This document shows, piece after piece, positions 1-8,108 of a DNA stretch of 64,000 bases. Where the stretch lies: positions 194,780 to 258,779 of the forward strand of contig CAWIJJ010000015.1 of assembly GCA_963836425.1 (NCBI GenBank), read 5' to 3'. Source of the stretch: CAWIJJ01 sp963836425 (GTDB lineage Bacteria > Acidobacteriota > Terriglobia > Bryobacterales > Bryobacteraceae). The position numbers and the translations under genes were made by a program. A model generated the notes under the pieces. It saw only the letters and a program-made list of their open reading frames with translations, did no database searches and was not told the DNA's origin. Position 1 is the first letter of the stretch, and each line of letters opens with the position of its first letter.

Positions 1-293
1 CCCGTAACACAGAAAAGCAACGTGATCAGCGCCAGTTCGTCGGCCAGTGCCGCGGAGCGGATCGCGTTCGGATCGGCGGCCATCCTCAGGAGTTGATACT
101 TGGAAGCGTACTTCGGGTCCAAGGAGCCCTCTCTCACCAGAAGAAGACCCGCTGGTAGCACCAGCGAGATTGCGCCGACCGCGCCCGACCTCCACTGGCC
201 TGGAGCTGACGACCACTCACCGTCGAACATGCGTCCCAGAAAGTGGCGCACTAACTCGAACTGGCGGCCGTGGGTCTTCGCGAGCCACTTCAT
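1..293 (-). CDS. ABC transporter permease, N-terminal part (runs off the left edge)
   Basis: The complement of the first 293 bases is open from an ATG at 293 to the window edge, with no stop. It begins MKWLAKTHGRQFELVRHFLG and has a hydrophobic stretch at about residues 40-52 (GAISLVLPAGLLLV) and another at the truncated end (LALITLLFC), so it is an inner-membrane protein. Its ATG overlaps the TGA of the upstream ATPase in an ATGA arrangement, which implies translational coupling and a shared transporter. The family cannot be fixed from about 97 residues. The substrate is unknown. Confidence 0.7.
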   Translation of the reverse strand, partial: MKWLAKTHGRQFELVRHFLGRMFDGEWSSAPGQWRSGAVGAISLVLPAGLLLVREGSLDPKYASKYQLLRMAADPNAIRSAALADELALITLLFCVT

Positions 294-1054
294 ACCTGCA
301 TCACCTCCAGGATATCGGCGGCAATGGCCCGGTGATTCTGTTCGCGTGTGAGCTGGCCGAAGATGCCCTCGAGCGACGACTCATGCAGGGATTCACGAAG
401 GTGCTCGATAGTGTCGTGCGCAGCAACCCGTCCCTTACAGAGAATCAGCACCTCAGAGCAGACCTTTTCGAGGACGTCGAGAACATGGGAGCTGTAGAGA
501 ATCATACGGCCTTGCGCGGCGAGTCCTTGCAGCAGGTCCCGAAGCACGAGCGCCGTGGTCACGTCCAGCCCCGAAAGCGGCTCATCCAGTATCAGAAGCT
601 CCGGATTGTGGATCAGGGCGGCGGAAATGAGAATCTTCTGGCGCATGCCCTTCGAATAGGCCGATACAGGGCAATTTGCGTCATCCCGCAGCGAAAACAG
701 GTTTAGGAATCCATCGATCTTGGGTTCCAGGATTTCCCGCGGAAGCCCCCGCAATCGACCTACAAGCTGTAGATACTCCCAACCGGACAGGTGTGGATAC
801 AGGTGGGACTCCTCGGGAACGTAGCCGATTCGGGACTGAAAGCCTGGCAGGTCGTCGATTACGCTTCTGCCGCGAAATAGGATCTGGCCTTCACTCGGAT
901 CGAGCAGCCCAATGATCATTTTTACGGTGGTGCTTTTCCCGGCCCCATTCGGGCCGACGTAGCCCAGGATCTCGCCCGGCCGGAGCCTGAAACTCACGTC
1001 TTCAACCGCCGCCTGACCGTTGAACTTCTTCGTAAGACCGCAAACTTCGAGCAT
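290..1054 (-). CDS. ABC transporter ATP-binding protein
   Basis: This 254-residue cytoplasmic ATPase would power the membrane partner that follows it. Walker A is GPNGAGKST at residues 34-42, the signature is YSKGMRQK at about 135, and Walker B with the D-loop is LLILDEPLSGLD at about 152. This pattern (YSKGM rather than LSGGQ) is typical of the CcmA/YhaQ-like subfamily that pairs with ABC-2-type exporter permeases. The start at 1054 has AGGAGG seven bases upstream. A perfect inverted repeat lies directly upstream of that ribosome-binding site, so the pair is probably regulated through its leader. Substrate unknown. Confidence 0.88.
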   Translation of the reverse strand: MLEVCGLTKKFNGQAAVEDVSFRLRPGEILGYVGPNGAGKSTTVKMIIGLLDPSEGQILFRGRSVIDDLPGFQSRIGYVPEESHLYPHLSGWEYLQLVGRLRGLPREILEPKIDGFLNLFSLRDDANCPVSAYSKGMRQKILISAALIHNPELLILDEPLSGLDVTTALVLRDLLQGLAAQGRMILYSSHVLDVLEKVCSEVLILCKGRVAAHDTIEHLRESLHESSLEGIFGQLTREQNHRAIAADILEVMQV

Positions 1055-1063
1055 GCGACCTCC

Positions 1064-1088
1064 TGTCCCATAAATTGCTTATGGGACA
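1064..1088 (-). promoter_or_regulatory. Inverted repeat (probable operator) in the leader of the ABC exporter
   Basis: TGTCCCATAA at 1064-1073 and TTATGGGACA at 1079-1088 are perfect 10-bp arms around a 5-bp spacer. The element ends one or two bases before the AGGAGG of the ATPase gene. It could be the site of a dimeric repressor (GntR or TetR type) or an RNA hairpin limiting ribosome access. No regulator gene is adjacent in the window. Confidence 0.6.
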
Positions 1089-1281
1089 CAGCCATAATGA
1101 CACCGGCCGGACAACTATAGTTCCCGAAAAATCGCAGCGATATTCCGTGAACCAGGCGCAGTCTCATGATCTTTTCTCTCTGACCACGCGCCGCAACCCA
1201 GGTTGACAGTCGCCCCGAGACGTTGGCCGGGCCCTCTATAAAATTTCGCGAAGCGCCCGGCCGCTCAAACCACTAAAAAAA

Positions 1282-2031
1282 TCAGAAATTCACAATCGAT
1301 GCGAACGAATTCGGCTCCAGGCTCGCCCCGCCCACCAGCGATCCGTCGATCTCCATCTGCGCCATCAGCGACTTCACATTGTCCGGCTTCACCGACCCGC
1401 CGTAAAGAATCCGCACCGCGTCCGCCGCCGCCTTCCCGAATTTCTCCGCCACCTGCGCGCGGATCGCCCGGTGCGCATCGGCGGCGATTTCCGGAGTCGC
1501 CGTCCTGCCCGTGCCGATGGCCCAGACCGGTTCATACGCGATCACGATCTTGGCGAACTGCTCCGCCGTGAGCCCCGCAATTCCGTTCTGGAACTGGCCC
1601 ACCAGCACCGCTTCCGTGCTCCCGCCCTCGCGCTCTTCCAGGCGCTCCCCCACGCATACAATCGGCGTCAACCCGAACTCCAGCGCGGCCTGCGTCCGCT
1701 TCAGAACGGTAGCGTCGGTCTCGCCGAAATACTGGCGGCGCTCACTGTGCCCGATGATCGCGTGGCTCGCGCCCACCGCGTTCAGCATCGGTCCGGAAAT
1801 CTCGCCCGTGAACGCGCCTTCTTTAGCCCATGCGATATTCTGCGATCCCACATGGATGTTCGTGCCCTTCGCCGCTTCCACGGCCGCCGCGAGGTTCGTG
1901 AAAGGGGGACAGATCACGATTTCGCAGTGCTCGGATTTCTCGACCAGCGGCCGGAATTTCTCGATGAATGCAGCGGTTTCCGCGGGCGTCTTGTACATCT
2001 TCCAATTGCCCGCCATGACTGGTTTTCTCAT
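1282..2031 (-). CDS. tpiA: Triose-phosphate isomerase
   Basis: This 249-residue cytoplasmic TIM barrel interconverts dihydroxyacetone phosphate and glyceraldehyde 3-phosphate in glycolysis and gluconeogenesis. The family motifs are in order: AGNWKMY with the substrate-binding Lys at the N-terminus, IIGHSERR with the electrophilic His, AYEPVWAIGTG with the catalytic Glu and flexible loop 6, and LYGGSVKP for phosphate binding. A much longer open frame runs upstream, but the start is the ATG at 2031, whose product begins MRKPVMAGNWK as usual. That ATG overlaps the TGA of deoB (ATGA), so the two genes are cotranslated. Confidence 0.97.
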   Translation of the reverse strand: MRKPVMAGNWKMYKTPAETAAFIEKFRPLVEKSEHCEIVICPPFTNLAAAVEAAKGTNIHVGSQNIAWAKEGAFTGEISGPMLNAVGASHAIIGHSERRQYFGETDATVLKRTQAALEFGLTPIVCVGERLEEREGGSTEAVLVGQFQNGIAGLTAEQFAKIVIAYEPVWAIGTGRTATPEIAADAHRAIRAQVAEKFGKAAADAVRILYGGSVKPDNVKSLMAQMEIDGSLVGGASLEPNSFASIVNF

Positions 2032-3212
2032 AGTAGTTGGTTTAAAAAACTTTCTCCGTGCGCGATCTGTACGCCGAAATTCTCGGCCACCGTCTGTCCG
2101 ATATCCGAAAGCGAGCCGCGCAGCCCCAGGTCCACGCCCGCACGCGCCCGCGGTCCGAAAGCCACCAGCGGCACGTATTCGCGCGTGTGATCCGTGCCCG
2201 CCACGGTCGGATCGCAGCCGTGATCCGCGGTGAGAATCGCCAGGTCTCCGCCCTGCGCCGCGCTCTCCAATTCCGGCAGCCACCGGTCGAATTGCTCGAT
2301 CGCGCCCGCGTACCCTTCGATATCGTTGCGATGCCCGTACTGCTGGTCGAAATCCACCAGGTTCACGAAAATCAGGCCGTGCCCCGAGTCCCGCATCGCC
2401 TCCAAAGTCTTCTGCATGCCTTCCTGGTTGTTCCTGGTCTTGTCCGTCTCGCCGATTCCGCGGCCCAGGAAGATGTCGAAAATCTTGCCCACCCCGTGCA
2501 CCGGCACGCGCTGCGCCGCCAGTTGGTCGAGCAGCATGCCGCGGGGCGGCGGGACGGCGTAGTCGTGCCGGTTGGCAGTGCGCGTGAAATTGCCCGGCGA
2601 GCCCGTGAACGGACGCGCGATCACCCGGCCCACCTCGTGCGGCCCGCGCAGAATCTCGCGCGCGGTCTCGCAGATCTTGTAGAGTTCCCACAACGGGATC
2701 ACCTCTTCGTGCGCCGCCACCTGGAACACGCTGTCGGCCGACGTGTACACGATGGGCGAGCCCGTGCGCATGTGCGCGACCCCCAGTTCTTCGATGATCT
2801 CGGTCCCCGACGCGGCCTTGTTGCCCAGCGAGCTCCGCCCGATCCGCCGCTCGAATTCCTCCATCACCTCCGGCGGAAACCCGTTGGGGTAAAGCGGAAA
2901 CGGCGTGTCCAGGTGGATGCCCACCATTTCCCAGTGTCCGGTGGTCGTGTCCTTGCCCGGCGAGGCCAGCGTGCATCTGCCGTACCCTCCCGCCGGAGCA
3001 GCCGCCGCCTCGATTCCGGCCAGCGGCTTGATGTTCCCTAGCCCCAGTCGCTCGAGGTTCGGCACCCGCAGCCCGCGCAGTCGCGCCACGTTGCCCAGCG
3101 TGTCGGCGCCGGGCGGATCTCCAAACGCCGCGGCGTCCGGCATCGCGCCGATTCCAACGCTGTCGAGTACGATCCAGACGATCCGTTCAAACACAACCTT
3201 CGACTGTAACAT
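2028..3212 (-). CDS. deoB: Phosphopentomutase
   Basis: Alkaline-phosphatase-superfamily enzyme that interconverts ribose 5-phosphate and ribose 1-phosphate (and the deoxy forms) in nucleoside salvage. It has about 394 residues, the normal family size. Metal-ligand motifs are visible: LDSVGIGAMPDA near the N-terminus, GHWEMVG in the middle, and TADHGCDPT followed by DHTRE near the C-terminus. The frame is open further upstream, but the extra residues look like non-coding sequence. The ATG at 3212 (MLQSKVVFERIVWIVLD) places the first strand where the family has it. It overlaps tpiA by four bases. A terminator of the operon upstream lies only about 50 bp before it, so it probably has its own promoter there. 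Confidence 0.93.
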   Translation of the reverse strand: MLQSKVVFERIVWIVLDSVGIGAMPDAAAFGDPPGADTLGNVARLRGLRVPNLERLGLGNIKPLAGIEAAAAPAGGYGRCTLASPGKDTTTGHWEMVGIHLDTPFPLYPNGFPPEVMEEFERRIGRSSLGNKAASGTEIIEELGVAHMRTGSPIVYTSADSVFQVAAHEEVIPLWELYKICETAREILRGPHEVGRVIARPFTGSPGNFTRTANRHDYAVPPPRGMLLDQLAAQRVPVHGVGKIFDIFLGRGIGETDKTRNNQEGMQKTLEAMRDSGHGLIFVNLVDFDQQYGHRNDIEGYAGAIEQFDRWLPELESAAQGGDLAILTADHGCDPTVAGTDHTREYVPLVAFGPRARAGVDLGLRGSLSDIGQTVAENFGVQIAHGESFLNQLL

Positions 3213-3258
3213 GCGGCTTTCCGCGCCTGGCTGAAGCCGAGCCTGAAAGGGCGCGCGC

Positions 3259-3303
3259 AAAAAAAAACGCGGGGTGCCCCGGGCTCAAACCCGGTACCCC
3301 GCG
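3259..3303 (-). terminator. Rho-independent terminator after the ExbB/ExbD/TPR operon
   Basis: Read on the minus strand, CGCGGGGTACCGGG, a short loop, and the complementary arm ending in CACCCCGCG form a GC-rich stem (3268-3303). It is followed by nine T residues (3259-3267). It sits 26 bp after the TPR gene and separates that operon from deoB. Confidence 0.88.
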
Positions 3304-3328
3304 TCCTGTTCCAGGCAAAAGCTGTGAA

Positions 3329-4138
3329 CTACTTCTGGTCCATGGTGATGCCGCCGCCGGTGGATGCTTTGCGCTCGGCCTTGATCTTCTTCGTGGCCAG
3401 CGCCTTGTCCACCCATTCGTCGGCCTTCTTGATCTCCGCTTCGTACTCGGCCTTGCTGTCCATCAGGTCGGCACGCTCGCGGATGAGCAGGTTTTCGTAG
3501 GCCATCGCGTCGTCGTATTCCGGATCGATCTCGAGCGCCTTGTCGAGCGATGCCAGGCCGGAGTTGATCACCGGCCCGTACTGGGCCTTCAACTCTTCGC
3601 GAACCTTTTTGTCCTTGATCGGACCGGGATCTTCCTGCTTCATCCCCAGATTCGCGCGGGCAGTACCGTAGGCCGGATACCACTTCGACCAGGCGATAAA
3701 CCCGAGGCTGTAGTGCGCTTCCTTGTTGCTTGGATCGACGGCGATCAGTTTCTCATACCACTGCTGCGCTTCGTCCCATTTCTTCTGATTCAGGTAAAGG
3801 GACGCGATGGAGGCCATCGCCACCTTGTCCTTGGGATCCTGCTCCAGCACTTTCATGAACTGATCGTGAGCCGCCTGCGCCATCTGGTTGTTTTCCGGAG
3901 ATTCGGCGCCGGGGATGTACTGCTGCATGTAAGCCGTGGCAAGGTACAGGCGAGCCGTGGGGAAGTTCGGATCGAGTTCCACGGCTTTCTTGAAGCTCTC
4001 CACCGCTTCGGCGTACTGCGCGTTCTTGAACGCCTGCACACCCTTGTTGAGCCGGTCGCGGGACTGCAATTTGCTGCAGCCGGTGCTCAGCAGGGCTACC
4101 GCCGCCAGACTGAGCACTACCATTACGTTTCGCATCAC
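3329..4138 (-). CDS. TPR-repeat lipoprotein of the ExbB/ExbD operon
   Basis: The 269-residue product starts with a lipoprotein signal peptide ending in the lipobox LSTGC, so Cys21 should be lipidated and the protein anchored in an envelope membrane. At least three tetratricopeptide repeats follow, for example at about residues 32-65 and 105-145 (motifs such as AEAVESFKKAVELDPN and WDEAQQWYEKLIAVDPS). TPR modules bind protein partners. Position as the last gene of tonB-exbB-exbD-exbD, with a 4-bp overlap with exbD, suggests that it links the energised motor to periplasmic or outer-membrane components. The role is inferred from context only. Confidence 0.85.
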   Translation of the reverse strand: MMRNVMVVLSLAAVALLSTGCSKLQSRDRLNKGVQAFKNAQYAEAVESFKKAVELDPNFPTARLYLATAYMQQYIPGAESPENNQMAQAAHDQFMKVLEQDPKDKVAMASIASLYLNQKKWDEAQQWYEKLIAVDPSNKEAHYSLGFIAWSKWYPAYGTARANLGMKQEDPGPIKDKKVREELKAQYGPVINSGLASLDKALEIDPEYDDAMAYENLLIRERADLMDSKAEYEAEIKKADEWVDKALATKKIKAERKASTGGGITMDQK

Positions 4139-4563
4139 TGTCCCGCCTCCACAGCTTTCGTCATCAGCCCGACCTTGTCGATACCCGCCCCGTGGGCGAT
4201 ATCGATGGCGGTGGCCACCGCCCGGAATTCCAGGTCGGGGTCCCCTTTGACGAACACCACGCGCTCGGCGCGCGTTTTGAAGATTTCCTGCAACCGCGCG
4301 CCCATCTGCGCCTCTTCAATCGGATCCTGATTGATCGAGTACTTGGGGCCTTTGTCTACGACGATGACCACCGTGCGGAGGTCCGCCGTGCTCGGCGGCT
4401 GGTTCGGCGGCGGAGGCTGCGGAACCAGTGCCTCGAGACCCTTCGGCGTCAGGGGCGTGATCACCATGAAAATGATGATCAGCACAAGCAGGACGTCGAT
4501 CATCGGCGTCATGTTGATGTCGGCTTTCGGACCACTGCCGGGCCCGCCTACGGACATTCCCAT
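4135..4563 (-). CDS. exbD: ExbD/TolR family biopolymer transport protein (second copy)
   Basis: This 142-residue protein has a short cytoplasmic N-terminus, a single membrane helix (about residues 20-40) and a periplasmic domain. The helix contains the conserved proton-channel aspartate in NMTPMIDVLLVLIIIFMV. The linker is proline-rich (PQPPPPNQPPS). AAGGAG lies eight bases before the ATG. It forms the stator of the ExbB/ExbD proton channel that drives TonB or a similar transducer. It overlaps the TPR lipoprotein start by 4 bp and is distinct in sequence from the neighbouring exbD, so the motor may be heteromeric. Confidence 0.92.
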   Translation of the reverse strand: MGMSVGGPGSGPKADINMTPMIDVLLVLIIIFMVITPLTPKGLEALVPQPPPPNQPPSTADLRTVVIVVDKGPKYSINQDPIEEAQMGARLQEIFKTRAERVVFVKGDPDLEFRAVATAIDIAHGAGIDKVGLMTKAVEAGQ

Positions 4564-4588
4564 AAAATTGCTCCTTTATAAATCCGGT

Positions 4589-5038
4589 CTACTGCCCTGC
4601 GGGCGGGGCCGCGGTTTCCGGCCGTTTTTCCTGAGACTGTTCGGTCAGAAGACCGATGTTATCCACCCCTGCCGCACGCAGGTTGTCCACCACGTCTACC
4701 ACTCTTTCGTACCTGGCACGGGAGTCTGACTTCACGAACACGGTCTTATCGATCCGGTTCGTGAGCAGGTCCTTCACCTTGGCCGGCATGTCGGAGGGGG
4801 CCAACTGCGTCGTATTCAAATAAGTCTTGCCATCCCGCGTCACGGCGCAGACGATTGCATCGCTCTTGTCCGCGGCGGCCATCGGGATCGGGTTCTTGGT
4901 CTTGGCAAGGTCCACGCTGACGCCCTTTGACAACATCGGCGTGATGACCATGAAAATGATCAACATCACGAGCATCACGTCAACCATGGGGGTGACGTTG
5001 ATGTCGGCCATCGGAGGCGGCGCCTTCATCAGTTTCAC
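4589..5038 (-). CDS. exbD: ExbD/TolR family biopolymer transport protein (first copy)
   Basis: 149 residues with the same architecture as its downstream paralogue: a short N-terminus, one membrane helix with the catalytic Asp in NVTPMVDVMLVMLIIFMV (about 14-32), then a periplasmic domain. Start choice: GTG at 5038, because AAGGAG stands eight bases upstream. The next in-frame ATG would be three codons later. Together with ExbB it makes the proton-driven motor. Two ExbD-type genes in tandem are common in gliding or predatory and other non-enteric bacteria, where they serve several TonB-like partners. Confidence 0.92.
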   Translation of the reverse strand: MKLMKAPPPMADINVTPMVDVMLVMLIIFMVITPMLSKGVSVDLAKTKNPIPMAAADKSDAIVCAVTRDGKTYLNTTQLAPSDMPAKVKDLLTNRIDKTVFVKSDSRARYERVVDVVDNLRAAGVDNIGLLTEQSQEKRPETAAPPAGQ

Positions 5039-5153
5039 TTTTGCTTCTCCTTCGCCACTTGAAATCCAAAAACCAGCTTCAGGTTGGGGCCTTTCTTCCG
5101 AAAGGCCCCTTCAACTCGCCGGTTCTGACTCTTCCTTAGGCAGCCAGCAGCCG

Positions 5154-5891
5154 CTACTTGCGTGCGCCCGCGCGCTGCGACCGCTTCAGGAAGTAGTCGA
5201 TGAGTTCCGAGCTGGAATTCCCCATCTCCACGTCGAACGCTTCAATCTTGTTCGTGAAGAAGTTGAACATCCAGACCGCCGGGATGGCCACGAAAAGTCC
5301 GATAGCCGTGGCAACCAGGGCTTCCGAAATACCGCCCGCCACCGCGCCCAGACCAGTCGACTTTTCAGTCGAAATGCCCTTGAACGCGTTGATGATGCCG
5401 ACCACCGTTCCGAACAGTCCGACGAACGGAGCCGTGGAACCGATCGTCGCCAGGCCGCTGACGCCGCGCTTCAGTTCGGCGTGCACAATCGCCTCGGCGC
5501 GTTCGAGAGCGCGCTTGGAAGCTTCGATCTCTTCACCCGGGATTTCCGAGCTGATCTGGTGGGCCTGGAATTCCTGCAATCCAGCCACAACCACTTTCGC
5601 GAGATGGCTCTTCTTGTAACGGTCCGCGATCTTCACCGCTTCGTCCAGTTTGCCTTCACGCAATGCGCCGGCAACCGCCGGAGCGAACGCGCGCGACTGT
5701 TTGCGCGCCGCGCTGTAGGCCATCAGACGATCGATCATCACGCCGATGGAGTAAGCGGACATGATGAACAGTCCAATAACCACTACCTTCGCGAGGAACC
5801 CCATCTGGTTCCACATGGTGATCGGATCCCAACCGACCGCGCCGCTTTCCTGTAACAGGTACAGGGACCAAACGTGCATCTGCAAAAACAT
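5154..5891 (-). CDS. exbB: ExbB/TolQ family proton-channel protein (MotA/TolQ/ExbB)
   Basis: This 245-residue inner-membrane protein has three predicted helices: about residues 33-52 (KVVVIGLFIMSAYSIGVMI), then a long cytoplasmic loop, then about 155-185 (GLATIGSTAPFVGLFGTVVGI) and 195-220 (VATAIGLFVAIPAVWMFNFF). The segments TIGSTAPFVGLFGTV and EALVATAIGLFVAIPAV are the family hallmark. AGGAGA is placed nine bases before the ATG. It forms the pentameric part of the ExbB/ExbD motor and lies between tonB and the two exbD genes. Confidence 0.94.
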   Translation of the reverse strand: MFLQMHVWSLYLLQESGAVGWDPITMWNQMGFLAKVVVIGLFIMSAYSIGVMIDRLMAYSAARKQSRAFAPAVAGALREGKLDEAVKIADRYKKSHLAKVVVAGLQEFQAHQISSEIPGEEIEASKRALERAEAIVHAELKRGVSGLATIGSTAPFVGLFGTVVGIINAFKGISTEKSTGLGAVAGGISEALVATAIGLFVAIPAVWMFNFFTNKIEAFDVEMGNSSSELIDYFLKRSQRAGARK

Positions 5892-5958
5892 TGTTCTTTC
5901 TCTCCTGCGAGTTGAATTTAAGACTTTTTCATATCCGATGGCCGGCGAAGACCGTCGG

Positions 5959-6717
5959 TTACTGGCTCAACGTAAAGTTGACATCGATCTGGGTGGCCAC
6001 CTCCACCGGCTCTCCGTTGAGTAGAGTCGGCTGGTAGACCCATTGCTTCACTGCATCAAGGGCCGCCGGGACCAACAGCGGGTGGCCGCTGATCACGTTC
6101 AGTTCCATGATGGTTCCGTCCTTGGATATCACCGCGCTGAGCTTCACCACGCCCTGGATACGGGCCTGCTTGGCCAGCGGAGGATATACCGGGCGCGGCT
6201 GGCGGACCAGTCTCGCCTGCTGGACGTTGCCGCCCACCCTGATGCGGGACGGCGGCGGCGGTGCTTTCTCCTTGGGAGGAGGCGGCGGCGGTGCTGCCGT
6301 CGGAACCGCACCCAGAATTCCACCGAGGACGCCACCCGGCGTGCCGCCGGCTACGCCGCCCGGCACGCCGCCAACAACTCCGGCAACGCCGGAAGTAACG
6401 GGCGGCAACTCTTCTTCTTTAATGGTCGCTACTTCTTTCGGAATCGCCTTCGGCGCCATCAGTTTGCCGGCGTCGAACTGACGCGGAATCACCTTCACGA
6501 CTTTCACTGGAGGTGCTGCCGCGGGCGGGGGAGGCGGGGGAGGCGGCGGCGGGGGTGCCACCAGAAAACTGGTCAGCGTGGTCGACGGGAGCACGTCGAA
6601 ATAGATCATCGGGATGATGATCGCGATTCCAACCAGAAACATCTGAGCGACCATCGCTCCTACCATGGTCCAGGTTGTCTTCGTCTTCCCGCTGCCAACA
6701 AATGTTTGCTCAAACAT
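5959..6717 (-). CDS. tonB: TonB family energy transducer
   Basis: 252 residues. An N-terminal cytoplasmic stub is followed by one membrane helix (about 17-40). A periplasmic linker of uninterrupted prolines (about 55-66) leads to a glycine/valine-proline repeat (GGVPGGVAGGTPGGVLGG), a second proline run, and a C-terminal TonB domain (about 165-252) with PVYPPLAKQARIQGVV and the final VNFTLSQ. It transmits the force of the ExbB/ExbD motor to outer-membrane receptors. It is first in the operon, with AAAGGA eight bases before the ATG, 63 bp after secF. The Gly-Pro-Val repeat is unlike enteric TonB (Glu-Pro/Lys-Pro). Confidence 0.92.
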   Translation of the reverse strand: MFEQTFVGSGKTKTTWTMVGAMVAQMFLVGIAIIIPMIYFDVLPSTTLTSFLVAPPPPPPPPPPPAAAPPVKVVKVIPRQFDAGKLMAPKAIPKEVATIKEEELPPVTSGVAGVVGGVPGGVAGGTPGGVLGGILGAVPTAAPPPPPPKEKAPPPPSRIRVGGNVQQARLVRQPRPVYPPLAKQARIQGVVKLSAVISKDGTIMELNVISGHPLLVPAALDAVKQWVYQPTLLNGEPVEVATQIDVNFTLSQ

Positions 6718-6780
6718 AGTTGCGTCCTTTCCAAGGCCCCCGGGACCGGCGGCAACTCGTTTCGCCGCCCGGGGACTATC

Positions 6781-8013
6781 CTACTTGACCGCCTTTGTCG
6801 GGGCCTTTTTCATTGCATCCGGCCGAACAGCCGCTGTCACGGCCGCCGGGCGCGGTTTTCGCTTATCCGCATAGTTGTGCCAGAACAGCACGATCGGACT
6901 CGCGACGAACACCGAAGAATACGTACCGACAAGAATGCCGCACACCAGGGCGAAAGCAAATCCGTGTAGTACCGGACCGCCCCAGATAAACAGAGCCACC
7001 ACCGTCAGGAACGTCAGGCCCGACGTCATCACGGTCCGGCTCAGGGTCTGATTGATCGCCCGGTTCATCACGTTTTCGAGAGGCTCGCGGCGCGCCATTC
7101 GCAGGTTCTCGCGCACGCGGTCGAAAATCACGATGGTGTCGTTCATGGAGTAGCCGACCAGGGTCAGCAACGCCGCGATCACCGTCATCGAAATCTCTTC
7201 ATTGAATATGGAGAACAGGCCGATCGTGATGATCGTGTCGTGGAACACCGCAATCACCGCGCCCAGGCCGTAGATCCATTCGAAGCGGAACGCAATGTAA
7301 ACCAGCATTCCGGCCAGCGCATACAGTGTAGCCAGCACTGCTTTGTTCCTCAGATCCTTACCGACCTTCGGACCCACCATTTGTACCTGCAACACGTGGA
7401 AGGGCGCCAGATACGTCTCCTGCCGAAGAGTGTTCATCATACCAGCATTCATGCCGGGTACGGAGGAGAGTTGATTGAAATCCGTTATCAGGCCGGAGAG
7501 CTGGGTGTCCCGGTACGCCAGGATGCTTTTGGCCAGATCCTGGACCTGCTGCTCGCTCATCGCCACACCCGAACTTGCCAGCGGCCCGCGCAACCGCTCC
7601 GCCAGCGCTGCCACTCCCGTGTTATTCAGATCCAGTTTGCCGCTTCCGGGCTGCCCGAAGCTCGCGGTCAGGACATCCTGCATCGCTTGCCGGTTCACGT
7701 TGAGCTGTTTTTCGTCCAGCAGCTCGGTCCCGATCTCCACTTCGTTTTCCGTGCCCGAGCCGGTGAAGTTCTGAACCGTCACCTCGCCCTTGATCAGCGA
7801 CGAGCTGCGCATCGCCGACCGGATCTTCTCAAGCGGCGGATTGGACGCAAACTTCACCGTCATCAGCGCGCCACCCTTGAAATCGATGCCGTATTTCACA
7901 CCGCCTTTAGCGGCGATGCTGACCAATCCGGCAGTCACCAACACCAGCGAGGTAATGATGAACGGCCACTTCTTGCCCAGAAAGTCGTAATTCGTGTTCT
8001 TGAAGATTTCCAT
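6781..8013 (-). CDS. secF: Protein translocase subunit SecF
   Basis: 410-residue RND-type membrane protein of the SecDF complex, which uses the proton gradient to pull secreted proteins across the inner membrane. The SecF signature GIDFKGGALM is near residue 43 and the C-terminal GYSMNDTIVIFDRVREN is near 290. Six membrane helices are evident (one N-terminal, five C-terminal). It is longer than E. coli SecF (323 residues) because the periplasmic part between helices 1 and 2 is extended. It follows secD by 95 bp. The Ala/Lys-rich C-terminal tail is likely cytoplasmic. Confidence 0.96.
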   Translation of the reverse strand: MEIFKNTNYDFLGKKWPFIITSLVLVTAGLVSIAAKGGVKYGIDFKGGALMTVKFASNPPLEKIRSAMRSSSLIKGEVTVQNFTGSGTENEVEIGTELLDEKQLNVNRQAMQDVLTASFGQPGSGKLDLNNTGVAALAERLRGPLASSGVAMSEQQVQDLAKSILAYRDTQLSGLITDFNQLSSVPGMNAGMMNTLRQETYLAPFHVLQVQMVGPKVGKDLRNKAVLATLYALAGMLVYIAFRFEWIYGLGAVIAVFHDTIITIGLFSIFNEEISMTVIAALLTLVGYSMNDTIVIFDRVRENLRMARREPLENVMNRAINQTLSRTVMTSGLTFLTVVALFIWGGPVLHGFAFALVCGILVGTYSSVFVASPIVLFWHNYADKRKPRPAAVTAAVRPDAMKKAPTKAVK

Positions 8014-8108
8014 CGAAACGTGCCGTGCTGGTGTTCGTAAGTTTGGACACCAGCCCTCCTCAAATTGTTCCCGCCTGCGGGGAAAGGTTTAACAGGCTTA
8101 ACACAAGC

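Noticed and set aside
1282..2976. A 564-codon frame that ends in triose-phosphate isomerase
   Set aside because: The upstream 315 codons are antisense-like shadow of deoB in another frame; deoB reads cleanly through the same bases and tpiA starts at 2031.
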